From Branchiostoma floridae (taxonomy: Eukaryota > Chordata > Leptocardii > Amphioxiformes > Branchiostomatidae), in the NCBI RefSeq assembly GCF_000003815.2, contig NC_049979.1, positions 13,781,220-13,806,145 on the forward strand: a DNA stretch of 24,926 nucleotides, written 5' to 3'. The notes beneath the pieces were generated by a model that was given only the letters and a program-made list of their open reading frames with translations, ran no database searches and was not told the DNA's origin. A program made the position numbers and the translations under genes. Shown piece by piece: positions 19,220-24,926 of the stretch; the first letter of the stretch is position 1; every line of letters starts with the position of its first letter.

Positions 19220-19474
19220 CATCAAAATATATACCACAGGCCCTCTACTCTTCAAAATCAACCAGAAAAGTTTGCCAACACAGAGGGTATTGATATGTAA
19301 AATTTGGGGTCCTGGAGTATCTTGCAAATACAAGCAATTTTTGTACTATAGAGCCAGGCGTTGAAAAGCAGAAAGGCCCACAAAATAACAACAAACTTTT
19401 TGATAACCAAACTTATTGATAACCTGGGCTTTATCTGGTCCAAAGAACCATTATCTTTTTGACTATTAATAAAC

Positions 19475-19787
19475 TTGAAGCCCGCTATGAAGCTGTTTAC
19501 CAGTATGATTCATTATAAGCCAGAAGGCCGACATAACCGCATTCCTCTGGAACAAAGAATTTGCCAATACTGTAACTTGAATAAGATAGAGGATGAGTGT
19601 CACTTTATTGTTTACTGTACTTTATACAACAACAAAAGAAACGTCCTCTTTGAAAATATACAAGATATGTTCCCTATTTCCAATACTTGAATACCACGGA
19701 AAAAAATTCATATTTCTCATGCAATTAGATCAACCATACATTATTGATTCCATCTGTACTTATATCTATAACTGTTTTAAGAGGTGA
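19475..19787 (+). pseudogene. Non-LTR retrotransposon (LINE) reverse-transcriptase 3' remnant
   Basis: The open frame 19475-19690 includes GRHNRIPLEQRICQYCNL followed by IEDECHFIVYCTLYNNKR. This is the Cys-x2-Cys...His...Cys knuckle with an I-E-D-E-x-H-F core, typical of the C-terminal part of LINE open frame 2 downstream of the reverse-transcriptase domain. The typical ending continues in another frame (KFIFLMQLDQ...YIYNCFKR, to the stop at 19785-19787), so there is at least one frameshift. No reverse-transcriptase catalytic part is present upstream, so this is a decayed, 5'-truncated copy lying in the same sense as the cathepsin gene. Confidence 0.75.
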
Positions 19788-20181
19788 GAAGAAGTTGAAC
19801 TTGTAAATACTGGAATGTATTAGTATTTGTAGAGGTGATAAGATGCCTTTTTTTTAATCAAAATTGTACATTATCACTAGCGCTACAATCTGTACTTAGC
19901 TTGTTTGAGCACAAATGTACAATCAAGGTCATTGATTCATTATATAGAAACAACAGGCAAAAGTTTGTTCCAGAGATTATTTGTAGTTTCCAAATCCTAT
20001 TACATGGGCCTGTATATAAGGCACTCACTTTCCTCTTTTTGGTAATTATGCACATTGTTATGCAGGTTCAAAGGAGGTCAGTTATTGTTAAGGCATGCTT
20101 CCCAATTAGCAAGTTGAATTAGCAAGTCCCACAGGGACTGTCCCAAAGCACTGGATGGAAAGATTCAGAACACCTCCCTGA

Positions 20182-20397
20182 GATCAAGGAGGTTGCTTCT
20201 TGCTGAGATATTTCTATACTGAACTGCTTTTGAGCCAGATTAGAACTAGAAGAACTTCAAAATTGCAGAAACCTGAAAATTCACTTCTGGGATAGATTAC
20301 AGGATTCGAATGGTTAAACCAGATCGGCAAATTAAGGAGTAATAAAAGCTCCTTGCTCTCACCAACTTGATCTGGCCCTCTTTCAACCTCCTTGATC
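20182..20397. repeat. Foldback repeat with GATCAAGGAGGTT arms
   Basis: GATCAAGGAGGTT at 20182-20194 is exactly complementary to 20385-20397. Inside lie further complementary pairs, CCAGATC/GATCTGG (20319/20369) and AAGGAG/CTCCTT (20334/20349). It carries the CAAGGAG motif that recurs across this region. Confidence 0.6.
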
Positions 20398-20861
20398 TGG
20401 CTCAACACTTTTGTTTTGAACTGCCAACTAATGGAAATCTTAGAATTCAGAAAAATGGTAAATTAGGTAGTGCTCTGCATTGCACTTTAGCCAACCTCTC
20501 ACTTTACATAATATAATATAATATTATATACCATTGAAGCTTCGATCCAGGTTACATCCAGGTATGTGACGTCATACTTTGTGGCGTCACCCAGGAAAAT
20601 AAAAGTTTTTAGATAATAATCTTATATTTAGGCCATGTTTCTGAATCAAAAATTTTTTTGAAACAGGATGTGTTTGAAGGCACTTGAAAGGCCATGAAAG
20701 AATGTAGCTTCTTACGGTTGCATAAGATAGTACATGTATTGTCAGCCTGCAAGATCCGCTTGGAGATTCTGATCATGATAGACAAAGAAGCACAGTGCAA
20801 ATGACACAGTAGGGTTCGGAGGACACCAACTGACTAGTCTAATTAGTCTGTTCTGTCAACT

Positions 20862-20935
20862 TTTAGCTTGAGTGGTAAATGTGTTGGGTTCATGAGCTGG
20901 CGGGCCCAGGTTAAAATCCTGGGAGCCAGACACAA
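20862..20935 (+). repeat. tRNA-like SINE head
   Basis: A-box-like TAGCTTGAGTGG (20864-20875) and a decayed B box GGTTAAAATCC (20909-20919) are spaced as in tRNA genes, and GCCCAGG...CCTGGGA flanks the B box as a T-arm would. It lacks a full cloverleaf, so a SINE head is more likely than a functional tRNA. Confidence 0.5.
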
Positions 20936-21009
20936 ATTTTTCTCTTGTGTTTCAGAAGTGTAAGGTTGTGAAGGACGTTGCACTTCTGTGAGGGCCTGCA
21001 TGCCTTTTT

Positions 21010-22200
21010 CCGTTAAGTGTTACGAGCCATTTTAATTTACCGTTAATCGTTACCGACCCACTCTAATTCACCGTTAAGCGTTATCGGTATATTCTTCGTG
21101 AAGCGTATTGGTCGTTTTAATTCCACGTTAATCGTTACTTGTTATCCCGAATTCACCGTTAAGCATTACCAAGAAATTCTTCGTAACAAGTTATACCCAC
21201 GAAGTCAAATGCCAGATAGAGCCCCTGAAAATGCAGGAAATGGTGTTTCAAAGGGTCCAGATTTCAAAATTTCTCCGAGCCTCCCGGCCGCTTCGGGTAA
21301 AAATATGTTGCGGAAGCGTCGCCCCTCCCCCTCCCAAAAAACCTTTTCACTCAAACAGATTTCAGTGTCCAACTTAGCATAGTTTCCAGCAAAATTTTCT
21401 CATCGAATGCAGAAAATGAGGTTTCTCCAGACCTCCCTTGCAACGGCTTGCGGCTTTGGTGCTCAAGACGACCTGGCGAAAACATGTTTCAGGGGTGTTG
21501 GCCCAAAAAATTTTCTCTTTAATAAAATGTCATTTGATTTACCTTCGTTGGCCAGCAAAATTTATAGCAGTAAATGGCGTTTCAGACGGTCCAGACTTTT
21601 AAATTTCCCCGGACTTGTCTGGCAATTTCTCGTGCCGTCCGAGCTTGAAATGGTAAAAATATGTCAGAGGCCGGAGGTCAATTGCTACAACCATGTGTAA
21701 TTTTGATGAAAATTTCATTATTCTGTCAGCAAAATTTGCCGGAAAATGCAGGAAATAGCATTTCAGAGGGCCATGATTTAAAAAAATTTCCCAGGGAGCA
21801 TACCCCCCTACCCCCATACGATGCGTTGCGCCTTTGGCGCTCCATGTGCTGAAAATTTTGTCAGCAATAGTCCCCCCCAGCCTACAAGAAACTTGCTGTT
21901 GCCGCCTCTGGTGGGAGCACTGACCCAGGGAAGCAAACGTCATAGACACAGCAGACATTGTCCCTGTCATTCCTCCGGGCTCTGGGCACCTTTTCCTTCT
22001 CACAATGCCATTAGTCTGATATTTTCAACCATCGAGGTAACCTAGTTTAGCGCCGTACAAAGAGGAACGAACGTCAATGTTTACTGTCATGCTTTGTAAC
22101 CCCTCCTGAATTTACCGTTAAGCGTTACCGGACCTTCTGAATTTACCGTTAAGCATTACCGGGCCCCCTGAATTCACCGTTAAGCGTTACCAAGAACCCC
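21010..22200. mobile_element. Compound repeat element bounded by 31-base CCGTTAAGCGTTACC arrays
   Basis: Left array: CCGTTAA-type units start at 21010, 21040, 21071 and 21156, with decayed units between (near 21098 and 21124). Right array: units start at 22115, 22146 and 22177. Both are in direct orientation with about a 31-base step (CCGTTAAGCGTTACC...TGAATTTA). Between them are four diverged modules of about 165-175 bases starting near 21227, 21387, 21551 and 21727. The modules share features such as CCAGCAAAATTT, AATGCAGGAAATGG, TTTCAGAGGGTCCAGA and TGCGCCTTTGGCGCTC, the last of which I associate with dispersed repeats in marine invertebrates. No coding frame of note. Confidence 0.65.
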
Positions 22201-22558
22201 CCATGCAGACCCTCTTCTGTGTCAGTGGGAAAGGTCACATTACCATGCATCCCTTTTTCTGAACTGAACTGGTTTTAGCCTTGGTACCACTTTGCATCAT
22301 AAGGCAAAATACAAAATGTTTAAAACTGTCTTGTTTTTTTTTGCATCACAGGGCTTGAAAGTCATTTTTGCATGCACCTTAGGCTGAGTAGCCTGTGTTT
22401 ACACAATCTATCGCTGGCTGGGGTTAATGACCCCTCCTAGGGCAGCAGCAATACTATAGGGCCGGCCGCTAGGAGCGCGATTTTAGTCAGGCTAGTAGCC
22501 TCCTTCACGCCTCTTCTTGGGAAGCTTTGGTGGGTTTTTTTTCGGTGGGGGGGGGGGG

Positions 22559-22698
22559 NNNNNNNNNNNNNNNNNNNNNNNNNNNNNNNNNNNNNNNNNN
22601 NNNNNNNNNNNNNNNNNNNNNNNNNNNNNNNNNNNNNNNNNNNNNNNNNNNNNNNNNNNNNNNNNNNNNNNNNNNNNNNNNNNNNNNNNNNNNNNNNN
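22559..22698. other. Assembly gap (N run, 140 bases) between G homopolymers
   Basis: The gap is flanked on both sides by 12-14 G, with T-rich and A-rich stretches outside. This suggests a hard-to-sequence G tract or low-quality read ends rather than real symmetry. Confidence 0.97.
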
Positions 22699-22867
22699 GG
22701 GGGGGGGGGGGCCGAAAAAAAGCCGAACTCGTCTAGCCCGTACAAGCTTACCGGTGTATATTCCTTTCCCGAGCATATTTTGTGTCCTTTGTTATTAACC
22801 AAGGAGCTTTATCTGTCACTCAAGAAAGGGTTCGATATCTGGTGTGGCAACCAGTGAAACAACCAGA

Positions 22868-23040
22868 GGGGCGAGTAGAACAGAAAAAACAACATCCCAA
22901 CTCCCAGGATTCAAACCAGCAGCCGGATCACAAATCCAGTACGCTAACGCTGTCGCCACAAAAGCTCAGAGCTCCTTAGCAAGGACGGTAGGAACTACTT
23001 GAACCCACTGTTACACTAGTTGGGCAAAAGCAAACTTTTT
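22868..23040 (-). mobile_element. tRNA-derived SINE-like element
   Basis: On the minus strand, A-box-like TGGCGACAGCG (complement of 22948-22958) and B box GGTTTGAATCC (complement of 22907-22917) stand at tRNA spacing, followed by a TG-rich body ending near CTACTCGCCCC. The flanks GGGGCGAGTAGAACAGAAA and GCAAGGACGG...CCACTGTTACAC recur at 10288-10378, showing that both are copies of one family. Confidence 0.6.
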
Positions 23041-24110
23041 TTGGGTCTTCATCCTGCACCAGGTTTTTTGGGAAGCAGTCATAGTCACTGTGCAACAGTG
23101 GTATCAAACGACCAAATGACCAACTTTGAAAGTAGCCCCCCCAACTAGAAGCAGTCCAGCTTTTATTTTCGAGCACTCGGGTCTGATTTTACCATGGTCA
23201 TTACTGACAGAAGGGGGTCTGATAGCGAGCAGTTGTTTAATGTAACGCAGCTTGAAGGGCAAATTGAGCAAGGCACAGCTGGATTGGAAATTAGGCACAG
23301 AGGTGCTGACTTCATTCCATGATGCCTATATTAAACCTCCTTGGTTTGAGCAGTCTATTTATTACCTTATTATAAGTGGAGTCCACAATTACCATCAAAT
23401 TTTCACAAAACTTCAAGAAAAATCATTCATACTTTACCTTTAAATTGACAAAGACAACCTTGATTTACCCTTTAGGTTTAACCATTTCATATTTAAATAG
23501 ATTAGTGTAAAAGTGAACTTAGGTTTCTGAAATTCTGTAATTCTTCAGTCTGTAATTTCTTGTAATAGTGTACCCCCAAGTTCCAGGATTCTTTCTGAAG
23601 GCCTTAGGTCCTCAGCACTACAGGTAGCCAGGATGTTTGGACCTGGGGAATAATTAGTCCTTTGATAATTGATAATTGGACACCAGCATCCTTTGCATAT
23701 CTATAGAACAATAGCTGACCTTACTTTGAACCCGCATTACAATAGCGCATACTTACTTGAATTTTCAACAAGAGGAAGCAAGCCCCTGGCTTTCTTAGGC
23801 CCAATTTTAAACTTTATGAAATATTCTCTGGAACGAAAATTCAAGTGTTAATCTTATGATGGTCAAAATATGACCAACCAGATCAAACAAATCTCAAGTT
23901 GCTGACCAAGGAGCTTTCATTCTTTGCCACGTTCAACTTGGTACTGCATTTACAAGATATCATTGCATGCATGGAAGGAGCCTTCGAATAGAGCAGTTTT
24001 CATTTGATGAAAACACCCATGTGTGAACAGCCGTAATGGCTCTGTCGGCACAACTATTGAACATGTCATGGGCAACTTGGACCCCATTCAAATGAAAAAA
24101 TACAAGTGAG

Positions 24111-24180
24111 TTAAATGAGGAATCCGATTAAAGCTTTCTGTTGGATTAAAAAAATGCGTTCACATTTAATCGGATTAAAC
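24111..24180. repeat. Short foldback (AATCCGATTAAA arms)
   Basis: AATCCGATTAAA at 24121-24132 is exactly complementary to 24165-24176 with a 32-base loop. Looser complementarity (GAGTT...AAACTC) continues outward on both sides. Probably a small MITE-like insertion. Confidence 0.6.
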
Positions 24181-24554
24181 TCAAACTTGCGACCACGACC
24201 ACCCCGAGTCGGGCACACGGCGTGCTTCCAAAATGTTGCCGGACTACCTCATAATTTTGAAGGATTTAGTGACATTGATATTATATATGATAACTGTTGA
24301 GAAATTGGCTGGCTTTTGATGCGTCGACAGTCAACAAGAACATGGCGCTTGTGAGGTCATACAGGTTGAACTGGGGGTAGAAATGTTGCGCGGGGTGTGA
24401 TTATACTCTACATTTAACTGTAGTACAAAATGTAAATGTATATGTTGAAAAAGTTGCATGAATAGGAGAAACTACTACTAAAACGTTTGTTGCATACTTT
24501 TTTGCCGGTGTGTAGCACTCCTATCTTAGTGTCATTGATTTAGATATGAATTAT

Positions 24555-24902
24555 AAGGCCATTCCTGCAGAAATTCCTGCAGGAAACATTCTTCCTGCAG
24601 GAATTTACCTTTCTCCTGCAGGAATTTCTGCAGGAATGCCTGCAGCATTCCTGCAGGAAAAACGCTTCCTGCAGGAATTCCTGCAGGAAAAACGCTTCCT
24701 GCAGGAATTCCTGCAGGAATTCCTGCAGGAAGAAAATTTTCAAAATGAATATTCATGAAAGTTATTATCATATTTCACAACTGTGCATCATACTCGTCAA
24801 TCATATGTAAAGACTTTGCACCAAGTGCTTTTATATTGAAAATATCAGCACATTTCAAAATGGGAAAAACGGAATTCCAATCTTAAGATGGAGCTTCTTA
24901 TT
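24555..24902 (-). repeat. Interspersed repeat with TTCCTGCAGGAA palindrome minisatellite, copy B
   Basis: Reverse-oriented copy of 17231-17577, alike over its whole length with scattered substitutions, including the same order of perfect and variant CTGCAG units. The two copies face each other about 7 kb apart. No flanking sequence is shared beyond the borders, so these are two insertions of one family or the arms of an inverted duplication confined to the element. Confidence 0.88.
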
Positions 24903-24926
24903 ATCAGATACTTATTATATAATTTT

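Larger units (their letters stand above)
16921..24926 (+). other. Long repeat-rich region after the last visible cathepsin exon
   Basis: The donor GTAATT at 16921 has no recognised partner acceptor in the window. I looked for the expected next residues of a cathepsin F (around the catalytic His and the Asn-Ser-Trp motif) and found none. The region holds microsatellites, two gaps, the inverted repeat pair, foldbacks, a LINE remnant, SINE-like fragments and the compound element at 21010-22200. The parts not listed separately (17578-18061, 18157-19160, 22200-22558, 23041-24110, 24181-24554) are AT-rich with no recognised gene. Confidence 0.6.

Noticed and set aside
20511-20530. AT-rich palindrome near 20511-20530 as a regulatory site
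   Set aside because: Simple ATA/TAT repetition gives such palindromes by chance; no gene start nearby.
20862-20935. Functional tRNA gene
   Set aside because: A and B boxes are present but the B box is decayed and no complete cloverleaf or anticodon stem could be drawn; treated as a SINE head.
22517-22798. Glycine- or proline-rich frames through the third gap
   Set aside because: They are products of G homopolymers and N bases at an assembly gap.
23252-23443. 63-codon frame (KLSKAQLDWKLGTEV...)
   Set aside because: Fairly normal composition, but no family recognised, no supporting splice context, and it lies in repeat-rich DNA; not enough to call a gene.

Overview
This is eukaryotic nuclear DNA from an animal. 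Short exons (65 to 246 bases) with clean GT/AG borders sit in long AT-rich introns full of repeats, and there are three assembly gaps (N runs). The protein families (secreted cystatin domains and a cathepsin F-type protease), the tRNA-derived SINE-like repeats and the general texture suggest an invertebrate deuterostome. Amphioxus (Branchiostoma) is my best guess, but this is inference and cannot be proved from the window.

Layout. Bases 1-933 hold the last three exons of a cystatin-domain gene cut by the window edge, with a one-base frameshift in its first visible exon. A small retroposed insert with a poly(A) tail and target-site duplication follows (1093-1302). After unannotated spacer and a 728-base gap, a second, near-identical cystatin gene runs from within the gap to 7824 (eight visible exons, three cystatin domains, 360 residues). 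After an 838-base intergenic stretch, a cathepsin F-like cysteine protease gene starts at 8663. Its eight visible exons, ending at 16920, encode 258 residues: signal peptide, I29 propeptide with an ERFNAQ motif, and mature enzyme through the catalytic Cys. The last exons (catalytic His and Asn) are not found in the window, so 16921-24926 is read as one very long intron or gene-distal DNA.

That intron and the others are rich in repeats. Intron 1 has a ~780-base element with terminal inverted repeats, a 7-8 base target duplication and an internal array of palindromic ~31-base units. The downstream DNA has an inverted pair of ~346-base repeats carrying a TTCCTGCAGGAA palindrome minisatellite, a compound element bounded by 31-base CCGTTAAGCGTTACC arrays, a LINE 3' remnant, tRNA-like SINE fragments and several small foldbacks.

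Biology. Cystatins inhibit papain-family enzymes such as cathepsins. Here a tandem pair of multidomain cystatin genes lies head-to-tail upstream of a cathepsin F-like gene. Vertebrate cathepsin F carries a cystatin-like domain between its signal peptide and I29 domain. This cathepsin has none: its signal exon joins the I29 exon directly, while free cystatin exons lie just upstream with matching phase-0 borders. This is the most interesting feature of the window, as it suggests how the fusion could arise or be lost.
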